Below, in pieces: positions 7,934 through 16,623 of a stretch of 64,000 nucleotides of DNA. A program made the position numbers and the translations under genes. The notes beneath the pieces are model-generated. The model had not been told where the DNA came from and searched no databases. It worked only from the letters and a program-made list of their open reading frames with translations. Each line of letters starts with the position of its first letter. Position 1 is the first letter of the stretch. Origin of the DNA: [Clostridium] aminophilum DSM 10710 (GTDB lineage: Bacteria; Bacillota; Clostridia; Lachnospirales; Lachnospiraceae); assembly GCF_000711825.1 (NCBI RefSeq), contig NZ_JONJ01000007.1:62001-126000 (forward strand), read 5' to 3'.

Positions 7934-8637
7934 ATCTCCAAACCTCCGAGAAACGCCTTGCATGCCGGCGTTTTCTTATATTCCTCTGTTGTCCCGAAAT
8001 ACTTCTGGGTTCCGGCGATATGAAGGATGTGATCGGACTCCCGGAGCGCGCCGTCCACATCATGAGATACCATCACGATCGTGATTCCGTGCTTTTTGTG
8101 GAGTTCGGAGATCACATGATACAGATCGACAGTGATCGCCGGATCAAGTCCCGTCACCGGCTCATCCAGAAGAAGAAGACGTTTCGTCGCACAGAGTGCT
8201 CTCGCAAGGAGAACTCTCTGCTGCTGTCCGCCCGAGAGATCACGGTAGCAGCGGTCCGCAAGGTCCGTGATCCCGAGAAGCTCCATTTTTTCCAGTGCTT
8301 CTTTTTTATGGGCAACGGTGTAGAACGGATTCCAGCCAAGGTGATTGAGGCAGCCCGACTGGACGACCTCCCGGACGCTGGCCGGGAAATCTTTCTGTAC
8401 AACCGTCTGCTGCGGAAGATATCCGATCTCGTTGGCGAGAAGTCCGTCTCCGAATTCGATGGATCCGCCCGCCGGTTTTTTCAGCCGCAGAAGCCCCTTC
8501 ATCAGAGTGCTCTTTCCGGCACCGTTCTCGCCGACGATGCAGAGATAGTCCCCCGGATTTACTTCAAATGTGATGCCGGAAACGGCAGTCTGCCCCTCAT
8601 AGGCAAAGCTGACATTGTTACACTGAATCAGACTCAT
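7930..8637 (-). CDS. Metal ABC transporter ATP-binding protein (ZnuC family)
   Basis: 235 residues. Walker A GENGAGKS, Q-loop GYLPQQ, signature LSGGQQQRVLLARAL, Walker B LLLLDEPVTGLD and H-loop SHD are all intact. It powers uptake of a divalent metal (zinc or manganese by family) together with the following permease. Start ATG 8637 overlaps the stop of the Fur-family gene (ATGA), giving a tightly coupled fur-ATPase-permease operon. The upstream ATG at 8691 is inside the regulator gene and was rejected. Confidence 0.9.
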   Translation of the reverse strand: MSLIQCNNVSFAYEGQTAVSGITFEVNPGDYLCIVGENGAGKSTLMKGLLRLKKPAGGSIEFGDGLLANEIGYLPQQTVVQKDFPASVREVVQSGCLNHLGWNPFYTVAHKKEALEKMELLGITDLADRCYRDLSGGQQQRVLLARALCATKRLLLLDEPVTGLDPAITVDLYHVISELHKKHGITIVMVSHDVDGALRESDHILHIAGTQKYFGTTEEYKKTPACKAFLGGLEI

Positions 8638-9095
8638 GCTTCCGTTTCCTCCTTCTCTCTCTCCGCAGGCTTTCCGTCCGCCGCACTGCATTTCTCACAT
8701 ACGCCGTAAAAAACCGTCCGCGTCAGATTGATGGCAAAATGGTGATGCTCGGCAAGGTGAACCGCCAGTGCCTCCAGCTCATCACACTGAATGTGCATGA
8801 GCGCACCGCATTTTTCACACTTGCAGTGAAGGTAATCGGAACTGTTTGCCAGATCCGGTTCCCCGGTGTATTCAAAACAGGCCGGACTCTGGGAATCGAT
8901 CATATATTTGCTGATCACGCCTTCGCAGACCAGTTTTTCCAGCTGCCGGTAGACCGTCGCGGTTCCCATCGGTGAGCCGTTCGCGCGGAAGAAATCGCTG
9001 ATCTCCGCCGCCGTCACATGTTTTCCCGGAATCTTGCGGAAATAATTCAGCAGTTCCTCCCGGTGATGGGTCTTATACTGTGCTTTCACTTTCAT
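8634..9095 (-). CDS. Fur-family metal-responsive repressor (Zur-like by context)
   Basis: 153 residues. An N-terminal winged helix (about 8-85; HVTAAEISDFFRANGSPMGTATVYRQLEKL) is followed by the dimerisation/metal domain with two structural-zinc CxxC motifs (CEKCGA and CEKCSA) and a His-rich stretch (LAEHHHF). First gene of the operon with a ZnuC/ZnuB-type transporter, which points to Zur (zinc) rather than Fur or PerR, although manganese or iron sensing cannot be excluded. The gene probably autoregulates through the palindromes immediately upstream. Confidence 0.88.
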   Translation of the reverse strand: MKVKAQYKTHHREELLNYFRKIPGKHVTAAEISDFFRANGSPMGTATVYRQLEKLVCEGVISKYMIDSQSPACFEYTGEPDLANSSDYLHCKCEKCGALMHIQCDELEALAVHLAEHHHFAINLTRTVFYGVCEKCSAADGKPAEREKEETEA

Positions 9096-9114
9096 CGGAA
9101 TTATCCCTCTTTTT

Positions 9115-9185
9115 TAATTTGAAAACCGTTTTCAAATTATAGGCGTTTCTCATTTTCATGTCAATGTGAAAATGAATATCATTTT
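9115..9185 (-). promoter_or_regulatory. Fur/Zur-family operators upstream of the metal operon
   Basis: A 25-bp perfect palindrome (12+1+12) spans 9115-9139; its core TGAAAAC-C-GTTTTCA has the 7-1-7 layout of Fur-family boxes. A second dyad AAAATGA-ATA-TCATTTT lies at 9169-9185, and a 9-bp inverted repeat TCATTTTCA/TGAAAATGA spans 9150-9175. The cluster covers the region just upstream of the fur-like gene. Confidence 0.75.
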
Positions 9186-9192
9186 GCTTTTA

Positions 9193-10083
9193 TCACATCA
9201 GCGAATTCTGGGCAATCCGGATGAACTCCAGCATTTCGTCCGTCACCCACTTTTCTTTATAATAAATGATCTGATGATGCATGTTGACCTGAAAGTCACG
9301 CACCGAGACTTCCCGGAGTTCCCCCCTCTCCAGCGCTCCTCTGACGGCATAATATGGAAGGAAGGAGACACCGCGGCCGCCGTTGTCCCTGAGAATCCGG
9401 AGAATGACCTCCGGGTCGCCGACCTCGAGGATCGGTGAGATGGAAAGGTTGTGAAACGCGAGGTACTGCTCCAGCGCAAAACGGTAATTGTCGTTGACCT
9501 CCGTCAGCATCAGCGGTTCTTCCAGAATCTCCTCCATCTCGACTTCGCCCCGGTCCGCCAGCCGGCACTCCGGCGCGCAGACGAACACCACCGGCTCTTT
9601 TTTCTGGACGACACGGCGCCAGTGCGTGTCGAAACGAAGGGCATCCAGAATGTAAATGATGTCCAGCTCATTGTGTTCCATCATATCGATCAGTTCCGTC
9701 GGTGAACCGCGGGTGATCTTGACGTGATAATCCGGAAACTCGCTGTAATACCGCTTCATCATCTCCGGGAGCATGAAAGAACACAGGGAGCTCAGGGTTC
9801 CGATGTGAAGTTTATGGGTCTGAAGCTTTCCTTCCCCCAGATCGCTGTGGAGTGAATCCAGCTCATTCAGGATCCGGTCAATTCGTCTTTGAAACTGTAT
9901 ACCTGCCGGCGTAATTCGGACAGTTTTTCCATATCGGTCAAAAAATCTGACATTAAATTCTTTCTCCAAAGCTTTGATCTGAACGGTGACGGCCGACTGG
10001 GAATACCCCATCGACTCCGCCGCTTTGGAAAAGCTCTGTAATTCCGCCACTTTCCGGAATGTGATCAGCTGCCGTATCTCCAT
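9193..10083 (-). CDS. LysR-family transcriptional regulator (probable regulator of the serine module)
   Basis: 296 residues: N-terminal winged helix-turn-helix (MEIRQLITFRKVAELQSFSKAAESMGYSQSAVT...) and a C-terminal substrate-binding fold from about residue 88 (KLHIGTLSSLCSFMLPEMM). Start ATG 10083 with GGAGG 5 nt upstream. It is transcribed divergently from the SstT-type transporter gene, the usual position of a LysR regulator relative to its target; the co-inducer is unknown, serine being an inference from context. Confidence 0.88.
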   Translation of the reverse strand: MEIRQLITFRKVAELQSFSKAAESMGYSQSAVTVQIKALEKEFNVRFFDRYGKTVRITPAGIQFQRRIDRILNELDSLHSDLGEGKLQTHKLHIGTLSSLCSFMLPEMMKRYYSEFPDYHVKITRGSPTELIDMMEHNELDIIYILDALRFDTHWRRVVQKKEPVVFVCAPECRLADRGEVEMEEILEEPLMLTEVNDNYRFALEQYLAFHNLSISPILEVGDPEVILRILRDNGGRGVSFLPYYAVRGALERGELREVSVRDFQVNMHHQIIYYKEKWVTDEMLEFIRIAQNSLM

Positions 10084-10145
10084 TTTGTCCTCCGCATGTT
10101 TAAAATAATTTCACTTTATCTTTTAACATTTTCGATTCATTCATT

Positions 10146-10179
10146 TGAACTTGGTTCAGAATTCTCAGACTATTATAAT
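10146..10179 (+). promoter_or_regulatory. Promoter of the serine transport/catabolism module with overlapping dyad
   Basis: -35-like TTGGTT (10151-10156), 17-bp spacer, -10 TATAAT (10174-10179). The inverted repeat TGAAC-ttg-GTTCA (10146-10158) overlaps the -35 and is a candidate LysR operator. The leader to the transporter start is about 140 nt. Confidence 0.55.
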
Positions 10180-10328
10180 TCTTAATGGATATATTTAAAA
10201 CTATGAATTTTACAAATCCAATGTTTCCGTATATGCTTTGTTCTGCACTTGAGTTCCGGCCGGAAACGTTCACAACACACACCGTATGCAGCCGGAGCCG
10301 ATCAACATTCCACGGGGGGAATTTAGAA

Positions 10329-11564
10329 ATGGAAAACACAACCAAAAAGAAAAAACTCGGTCTGGTGCCGAAACTGATCATTGCGATCATTCTCGGTATC
10401 CTGATCGGCCAGTACATGCCGCTTGAGGTATGTAAGGTTATCACCACATTATCCGGACTGTTCAGTACATTCCTGAAGTTCGTCATCCCGCTGATGATTC
10501 TGGCATACGTTACCATGGGTATCGCCGATCTGTCCAGCGGCGCGGGCAAGCTTCTTCTGATTACCGTACTGCTCGCATACAGCTCCACACTGATTGCAGG
10601 AAGCGCATCCTACATCGTTTCCAGCACCCTGTTCCCGCATTTTATGAGCGAGGGCGCACTGGAGCAGATTCAGGCCACCGCAGACAAGTCCATCGGCACC
10701 TACTTCAGCATCAGCCTTCCGGCGATGATCGATACGCTTTCCGCCGTTGTGCTGGCATTTATTCTCGGTCTCTGCCTTTCCAAGCTTCGCGGCAAGACCG
10801 TCGGCACCTCTCTCTACAACGGTATGCATGACTTCTCCGCGATCATCGACGAAGTACTTCACTCGGTTATCATCCCGCTGCTTCCGCTCTACATCTGCGG
10901 AACCTTCATCGATATGACCTACTCCGGCAGAACCTTTACCATCCTCGGAATCCTCTGGAAGGTATTCCTGGTTGTCATCGCCATGCACGCGGTATACCTG
11001 TTCATTCAGTTCATCATCGCAGGAACACTCAGCCACAAGAACCCTTTCCGCCTGATGAAGAACCAGATCTCCGGATATACCACCGCACTGGGAACACAGT
11101 CTTCCGCCGCTACCATTCCGGTTAACCTGCAGTGAGCGAAAGCGGACGGCGTATGCTCTCAGATCCGCAACTTCGTTGTTCCGCTGTGTGCAAACATCCA
11201 CATGTGCGGTTCCATGATCACCATCACAGCCTGCGCTACAGCGGTCTGTCTGATGAATGATCTTCCGATCAGCCTCGGAACAGTAATCCCGTTCATCGCA
11301 ACACTCGGCGTGGCAATGGTTGCTTCTCCTGGCGCACCGGGCGGATCCATCATGACTGCTCTTCCGTTCCTTTACATGATCTTCGGTACGGAAGCCGGCG
11401 ATCCGAACGGCCCGATCTGCGCGCTGATGGTTGCTCTGTACATCACACAGGATTCCTTCGGCACCGCATGCAACGTCTCCGGTGACAATGCCATCGGCGT
11501 TGTGGTTGATCTCATCTACAAAAAGTTTATCCTCAAGGGTGCTCCGCTTCCGGAGGAAGCCTGA
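10329..11564 (+). CDS. sstT: Dicarboxylate/amino acid:cation symporter, SstT (Na+/serine-threonine) type, with one in-frame UGA
   Basis: The reading frame from ATG 10329 (GGGGGGAA upstream) to 11564 gives 411 codons, the normal length for SstT, but codon 269 is TGA (11133-11135). Both sides are intact and in the same frame: the N-terminal part ends SSAATIPVNLQ and the C-terminal part resumes AKADGVCSQIRNFVVPL. The serine-rich re-entrant motif SSAATIPVN and the AITITA-like segment MITITACATA are conserved. In mammalian EAAT relatives the aligned residue is Cys (TLPVTFRC). The UGA may encode selenocysteine, be a nonsense mutation (TGC to TGA), or be a sequencing error. Only a weak hairpin (GCGGA/TCCGC, 11142-11168) follows. 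Genomic context with serine dehydratase supports a serine transporter. Confidence 0.75.
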
Positions 11565-11590
11565 GTTTCCCTAACCTACCATTTTTACCT

Positions 11591-11630
11591 GAGGCATTTC
11601 ATTCTTAAAAATGAAATGCCTCGCATTTTT
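11591..11630 (+). terminator. Terminator-like hairpin between sstT and sdaAB
   Basis: Perfect 13-bp stem GAGGCATTTCATT/AATGAAATGCCTC (11591-11603 with 11610-11622), 6-nt loop, then GCATTTTT. With no other obvious promoter before sdaAB, this would act as a partial terminator setting the transporter-to-enzyme ratio. Confidence 0.75.
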
Positions 11631-11644
11631 AAGAGGCTATATCC

Positions 11645-12313
11645 ATGAACGTATTCAACATTATCGGCCCGATCATGATCGGACCGTCCAGTTCTCACAC
11701 CGCAGGTGCCTGCCGTCTCGGCAGCGTAGTCAACAAGATCGCGGACGGCAGTCCGGTCACCGATGTCACCATCGAGCTTTCCGGTTCCTTTGCCCGCACC
11801 TACCGCGGTCACGGAACCGACCGTGCGATCCTTGCCGGAATCCTCGGTTTCAACAGCTGGGATGAGGATCTTCGCGACGCGATGGAGATCGCAACCGAAC
11901 GCGGACTTCACTATGAATTTGTCCCGCACGACATCTCCGGAGCACACCCGAACACCGCACGCATCACCTACAAGTGCGCCAACGGCAAATCCGGCTCCGT
12001 CACCGGCGCGAGCATCGGCGGCGGCAACATCCGCGTAGACAACATTGACGGTCTCTCCGTCAACTTCACCGGTGAGAGCACGACCCTTCTGATCCTCCAC
12101 CGCGACACCCCGGGCGTCATCGCCAATGTCACCAATCTGATGTACTGGCGCTACGGCGACCTGAACATCGGAAACTTCCGCCTTTCCCGCCGTGAGCGCG
12201 GAGGCGAGGCGCTGATGACCATTGAGCTGGATCAGGTTCCGCCGGAGAAGCTCATCACCGACATCAAAAAGATGGACAACATTTCCAATGCCCTGCTGAT
12301 CCCGGCAATTTAA
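11645..12313 (+). CDS. sdaAB: L-serine ammonia-lyase, iron-sulfur-dependent, beta subunit
   Basis: 222 residues. The N-terminal domain carries the diagnostic IIGPIMIGPSSSHTAGACRLG, and a C-terminal ACT domain follows (STTLLILHRDTPGVIANVTNLMYWRYGDLNIGNFRLSRRERGGEALM). With SdaAA it forms the oxygen-sensitive 4Fe-4S enzyme that converts L-serine to pyruvate and ammonia, a key step in amino-acid fermentation. ATG 11645 follows AAGAGGC. It lies between the serine transporter and sdaAA on the same strand. Confidence 0.95.
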   Translation: MNVFNIIGPIMIGPSSSHTAGACRLGSVVNKIADGSPVTDVTIELSGSFARTYRGHGTDRAILAGILGFNSWDEDLRDAMEIATERGLHYEFVPHDISGAHPNTARITYKCANGKSGSVTGASIGGGNIRVDNIDGLSVNFTGESTTLLILHRDTPGVIANVTNLMYWRYGDLNIGNFRLSRRERGGEALMTIELDQVPPEKLITDIKKMDNISNALLIPAI

Positions 12314-12370
12314 GGGAAGTTCACCGGACCCGGCAAACGGAATTCAAACTTGATATATAGGAAAATAATC

Positions 12371-13252
12371 ATGATAAATTACGATTCAATTCTGGAACTT
12401 GTCAATCTGGCCAATGACGCCGGCAAAAAGATCAGTGAGATCTGCCTTGCCGATCAGGCCAAAACTCTCGGAAAGACGGAAGACGAAGTCTATGCCACCA
12501 TGGAAAAGAGCTTCGACGTCATGATGGAGTCCGCCAAATGGGGGGCGGCGCCGGGACGCGTATCCACCTCCGGTCTCACCGGCGGAGAAGGATACAGCAT
12601 GACGCAGTATGCCGGAACCGGCAAAAGCATCATGGGCGGTTTTATGTCCCGCGCGGTTGCGACGGCGCTTTGTGTATCCAACACCAACGCGGCCATGGGC
12701 CGGATCGTTGCGACACCGACTGCCGGAAGCTGCGGCATTCTCCCGGGATGCCTGATTCCCATGTATCTCGATAAGAAGGCGGAAAAGCGAGACATCGTCA
12801 TGTCCATCTTCACGGCGGCTGCCTTCGGCATGGTAATCGCGAAAAATGCCTGCATCGCCGGCGCACAGGGCGGCTGTCAGGCCGAGTGCGGAAGCGCTTC
12901 CGGTATGGCCGCGGCCGCGCTTGTGGAGCTGATGGGCGGCACTCCGCAGCAGTGTGCGGATGCCCTCGGCGTTGCCATTGTCAACCAGATGGGCCTTGTC
13001 TGCGATCCGGTGGCAGGCCTTGTCGAGATTCCGTGCATCAAGCGCAATGCTTCCGGCGTTGCCATCGCCTGCTCTTCCGCCGATATGGTTCTCTCCGGCA
13101 TCGACCTGAAAATCCCGGTAGATGAGTGTATCGACGCCATGCGGGAAGTCGGTGACGCCATGTCCAGCGATCTGAAGGAGACTGCGAACGGCGGTCTCGC
13201 TTCGACCCCCACCGGAAAACTGCTCCGGGAAAAGGTATTCGGAAAGCAGTAA
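12371..13252 (+). CDS. sdaAA: L-serine ammonia-lyase, iron-sulfur-dependent, alpha subunit
   Basis: 293 residues from ATG 12371 (AGGAAA upstream; an in-frame ATG at 12350 has no site). Family signatures include NTNAAMGRIVATPTAGSCGILPG and NACIAGAQGGCQAECGSASGMAAAALVELMGG. Cys residues in GSCG, GGCQAECG and EIPCIKRN are the candidate 4Fe-4S ligands. It carries the catalytic site and pairs with SdaAB to deaminate serine to pyruvate. It is the last gene of the serine module, followed by a terminator. Confidence 0.95.
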   Translation: MINYDSILELVNLANDAGKKISEICLADQAKTLGKTEDEVYATMEKSFDVMMESAKWGAAPGRVSTSGLTGGEGYSMTQYAGTGKSIMGGFMSRAVATALCVSNTNAAMGRIVATPTAGSCGILPGCLIPMYLDKKAEKRDIVMSIFTAAAFGMVIAKNACIAGAQGGCQAECGSASGMAAAALVELMGGTPQQCADALGVAIVNQMGLVCDPVAGLVEIPCIKRNASGVAIACSSADMVLSGIDLKIPVDECIDAMREVGDAMSSDLKETANGGLASTPTGKLLREKVFGKQ

Positions 13253-13321
13253 TCCCCGCCCTCCGTCTGCCCGGACATCACAGAGTCCGCAGACGGACTT
13301 TGACTCCTCTATCCTGACGAA

Positions 13322-13367
13322 AACGGCAGATGAATCGGATTCCCGGTTCACCTGCCGTTTCTGTTTC
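13322..13367 (+). terminator. Terminator after sdaAA
   Basis: Long stem: AACGGCAG/CTGCCGTT (13322-13329 with 13352-13359) with an inner GAATCGG/CCGGTTC stem, followed by TCTGTTTCT. Confidence 0.75.
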
Positions 13368-13422
13368 TATGGTCCTTTTTCTGTGAACCATCCGTCAGGA
13401 AACTACCGCCAGATGGTTTTGT

Positions 13423-13800
13423 TCAATTGATTTCGATCTTCATGGTATTACAGAAGTCCACCACATCGTTGACATAGGGAGCAAGATAGCGTCTTCCCCA
13501 GTTCTCCCGGATAAAATTCAGAAAAATCTCGCAGTCCTCCTCCGAGAACCCCCGCCATGCCTCCAGCGCGGCCTGCGGGATCTTCTTCTTCGTGAAGATT
13601 CCGAGACTCAGATACGTCTGGCTCGACTCCGTCTCAATCTTCGTGTAGACGTCCAGAACGCCCTGAAGCATATGTTCCATATATTCCCGGGTATAATCCT
13701 TCGGATTGGTCAGCACATACATGGATAAGTGCATCACCTCCGGCGCTACATTGATGCTTCCCGGAACATACTCATGCAGCTCAAGTCCATCTTTTCCCAT
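13423..13800 (-). CDS. Small uncharacterised protein
   Basis: 125 residues from ATG 13800 (GCAGGA upstream), beginning MGKDGLELHEYVPG. No family recognised. It is soluble, mixed alpha-helical in look, with WRGFSEEDCEIFLNFIRENWGRRYLAPYV near the end. The open frame extends upstream to 13953, but a strong promoter at 13838-13866 lies inside that extension, so the shorter start is preferred. It stands alone, divergent from the ABC-F gene. Function unknown. Confidence 0.6.
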   Translation of the reverse strand: MGKDGLELHEYVPGSINVAPEVMHLSMYVLTNPKDYTREYMEHMLQGVLDVYTKIETESSQTYLSLGIFTKKKIPQAALEAWRGFSEEDCEIFLNFIRENWGRRYLAPYVNDVVDFCNTMKIEIN

Positions 13801-13837
13801 ACGTTTTTCCTGCTTTTTTAACTTTTTGTCTGCGAAC

Positions 13838-13866
13838 ATTATAATCGAGACATCGGGGAAATACAA
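13838..13866 (-). promoter_or_regulatory. Promoter of the small uncharacterised gene
   Basis: On the minus strand: -35 TTGTAT (13861-13866), 17-bp spacer, -10 TATAAT (13838-13843). It places the transcript start just upstream of the ATG at 13800. Confidence 0.65.
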
Positions 13867-14048
13867 CCGCCCGGGACGATCGTATTTTTCCCCTCCGATG
13901 CATTTTATGATTTCATCTTTTCCGTGCCGTTCCGCGATATTTTCGCTTTTCATTATGAGAAATGAAGGACCTGTGATATACTGTTGAGGACCCGCGGAAC
14001 CGGGCTCATCATCTTACAGAAAATCAGAAAATATAAAGGAATCACCGC

Positions 14049-15698
14049 ATGATAAAATTTGAGAATGTCTCCTTCGGCTTTCCGCAGAAGGAGCTGTATG
14101 AAGATATCAGTTTCAGCATCGAGGCGGGCGATCATGCCGCTCTGATCGGCAGCAACGGCTGCGGAAAGAGTTCCCTGATCCGTCTGATCACCGACCGCGA
14201 CCATTATACCTACGACGGAATCATCCGGATCGACCCGGGCTGCCGGATCAGCTGCATCCACCAGTTTGTCGAGCACACCTCCGAAGAGATCACCTCGTTT
14301 GATTATCTGGCCGCTCCCTTCCTGTCCCTTCTTGCGCGCTTCGATGAGGTCTGCGCACGCCTTTGCGACGGGGAGGATCCGGAGCTCCAGACACAGTATG
14401 ATTCGCTGATGTCGGAACTTGACAGCCTTGACGCATATAATTATGAGCCAACCATCCGGAAAATGCTCTCTTCCGCCGGTCTTGACAACATCGCGGACAC
14501 TCCGGTCACCCGGATCAGCGGCGGCGAGTACAAGCTCCTCTGCATTCTCCGGAGCATGCTGATGAAACCGCAGCTCCTGATCATGGACGAGCCGGATGTC
14601 TTCCTCGATTTCGAAAACCTCGTCAGTCTGACCCGCATGATCAACCGCTACGACGGGACCATTCTCGCCGTAACCCACAGCCGGCTTCTTCTGAGCCAGT
14701 GTTTCGACAAGATTCTCGACATTGAAAACAAGGGAATCCGCGAGTTCCCCGGAACCTTTGCCGAGTACAGCACCTGGATTCTCGAGACCAAGATCGGTCT
14801 CTTTGAGCATTGCCGCGACTTTGACGAATTCATCGAAAAACAGGAGGATATCGTAAAACGCGTCGGTGAACTCGCCTCCGCGATGGCAATCCCGCGCCTT
14901 GGACGCCAGGTCAAAGCAAGAGCCACCTACCTCGAACGCCTGAAAAAAATGCGCGGCGAGGATCCTTTTCTGGAGGATCATCACCACGCATTCCGTTTTC
15001 TGACATCCGCTGAGGCGGACGGCACATCCGGCATATCACCCGCTGCCGGCGGGGACCTCGGCACCGGGAGTGCCTCTGCTCCCGCCATTGAGCTGGAGGA
15101 CTTCTCGCTCTCTTACGACCGCGAGATTTTAAGCCATCTCTCCTTCTCCATCCGGAACGGTGAAAAGGTCGCTCTCGTCGGTGCCAACGGAACCGGAAAA
15201 TCCAGCCTTCTCCGCGAGATTTACGCGATGCTCGAGAAGGAAGCACCGGGCAAAGCCGGCTATTTCCGACAGGTCATCACCGAGCAGGACGGGGACCTTC
15301 TGTCCGGCGGTGAGCGGTGCCTTGCGCAGCTGGACCGCCTCTGTGAGGAGCCGCATGACATCCTTCTTCTGGATGAGCCGACCAGCCATCTGGACATCCA
15401 CGCTCAGATTGCGCTGGAGAAAGCCATCCGGGAATATACCGGAACCGTCCTCATGGTCTCCCACGATCTGTTCGCTGTGACCGGATGCACCGACCGCGTA
15501 CTCATTCTGGAAAACGGCACCATTCGCGAGATGAGCGGCCGCAGTTACCGCAAATCCGTGTACCGGAATTATTTTGACAGCGATGTCTTTGAAACCGAAC
15601 GCCGCCGGATCGCAGCCGAGATCCGCGTCTCGAATCTGATCCGCGCCCGGAAATTCGATGAAGCGCGAAAAGAACTCAGTGAATCTCTTTCTCTTTAA
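14049..15698 (+). CDS. ABC-F family ATPase (ribosome-associated type, no membrane domain)
   Basis: 549 residues with two ABC cassettes in one chain. Cassette 1: GSNGCGKSS, ISGGEYKLL, LLIMDEPDVFLD, THS. Cassette 2: GANGTGKSS, LSGGERCLAQ, ILLLDEPTSHLD, SHD. A linker with basic and helical character (about 240-300) joins them. ABC-F proteins act on the ribosome in translation or antibiotic protection, not in transport. Cassette 1 has DEPDVFLD where most ABC-F proteins have DEPTNHLD, so it is a divergent member, and resistance function should not be assumed. ATG 14049 follows AAGGA. Its 3' end overlaps the convergent lipoprotein gene by 23 bp. Confidence 0.85.
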   Translation: MIKFENVSFGFPQKELYEDISFSIEAGDHAALIGSNGCGKSSLIRLITDRDHYTYDGIIRIDPGCRISCIHQFVEHTSEEITSFDYLAAPFLSLLARFDEVCARLCDGEDPELQTQYDSLMSELDSLDAYNYEPTIRKMLSSAGLDNIADTPVTRISGGEYKLLCILRSMLMKPQLLIMDEPDVFLDFENLVSLTRMINRYDGTILAVTHSRLLLSQCFDKILDIENKGIREFPGTFAEYSTWILETKIGLFEHCRDFDEFIEKQEDIVKRVGELASAMAIPRLGRQVKARATYLERLKKMRGEDPFLEDHHHAFRFLTSAEADGTSGISPAAGGDLGTGSASAPAIELEDFSLSYDREILSHLSFSIRNGEKVALVGANGTGKSSLLREIYAMLEKEAPGKAGYFRQVITEQDGDLLSGGERCLAQLDRLCEEPHDILLLDEPTSHLDIHAQIALEKAIREYTGTVLMVSHDLFAVTGCTDRVLILENGTIREMSGRSYRKSVYRNYFDSDVFETERRRIAAEIRVSNLIRARKFDEARKELSESLSL

Positions 15699-16524
15699 GT
15701 TCTTCCAGCGTATGAGTCGGCCACGCCTCTCCCGTCCTTGCCACGGTTTCCGCGTCCATGTTGATGAGTGCCACATCCGGAAGATCGTTGTCGTAGAGCG
15801 TGAACTTGATCAGGAACATCTGTCCCTGATCGGAGAGGGTCTTAAACTGAAGCGACAGAAGCCCCTTCGTCCCCGCAATCTGTTTTGTGGCCATCGGATA
15901 CCGTGAGGTTGGCTCCTTTTGCTTCTTCGGGTCATACGCATACGTATAATAGGTCAGGACACCGCCTTCCGCCTTCACTCGGTCGATGATCGCATCGGCA
16001 TCGGCCGGGGTCGCGTTGCGCGGAAGGAAATCATAGGTGATCTGATCTCCGAACCGGTACTTCTCATCATCCTTATATGCGATGGCGGCCAGCGTCAGTC
16101 TGGTCTTATCGCCGGAAACGGTGCGTGAAGTGTCGTTCAGGAAATTAAACAGAGTGAACTCCGTATCGTACCGTTTTCCGATCTTGAATCCCGTATATGC
16201 CCATCCGTAAGGCTTGATCTTGGATCCGTCCCGGTCCAGATACGCCAGTTCTCTCCCACATGCGTTTTTGATGCTCTTATTGACCTCGCCCTGCCGCGGC
16301 ATATCCCCGATATCAATGACATCTTTGCCGATCCGGAACTTCAGAAGGCTTTCGGATGGATACCGGTCTTTCGTCTCCGTGGAAATGTTCTCCTCACCGG
16401 AAGACTCCGCCGAAGAACCTCCGGATAAAAAAGACGGGCCCGCGCAGCCCTGAAGGCATAACATGCCTGCCAGAAGGAGCGCAGCCCCGAAATGAAATAA
16501 TCTGTGATTGTTTTTTCTTCTCAT
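15676..16524 (-). CDS. Predicted lipoprotein of unknown function
   Basis: 282 residues from ATG 16524 (AAGGGG upstream). The signal peptide MRRKNNHRLFHFGAALLLAG leads to lipobox LQGC (Cys about 27), followed by a Ser/Glu-rich spacer. The mature part (TKDRYPSESLLKFRIGKDVIDIGDMPRQG...) has no family I recognise; it looks globular and beta-rich. It would be anchored to the outer face of the membrane. Its tail overlaps the tail of the ABC-F gene on the other strand. Confidence 0.75.
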   Translation of the reverse strand: MRRKNNHRLFHFGAALLLAGMLCLQGCAGPSFLSGGSSAESSGEENISTETKDRYPSESLLKFRIGKDVIDIGDMPRQGEVNKSIKNACGRELAYLDRDGSKIKPYGWAYTGFKIGKRYDTEFTLFNFLNDTSRTVSGDKTRLTLAAIAYKDDEKYRFGDQITYDFLPRNATPADADAIIDRVKAEGGVLTYYTYAYDPKKQKEPTSRYPMATKQIAGTKGLLSLQFKTLSDQGQMFLIKFTLYDNDLPDVALINMDAETVARTGEAWPTHTLEELKEKEIH

Positions 16525-16623
16525 CCGCACACCCCTTATCTCACAGCACAATAATGAATGCTATATTTTATCATTATTATACCGTAATTAAGAGTTGCAG
16601 GCAAATGTCCGGGCCGGTTTCGC

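Noticed and set aside
11133-11175. Classical bacterial SECIS element after the UGA in sstT
   Set aside because: Only a 5-bp lower stem and a 3-bp upper stem can be drawn; too weak to assert selenocysteine, so it is kept as an open hypothesis only.
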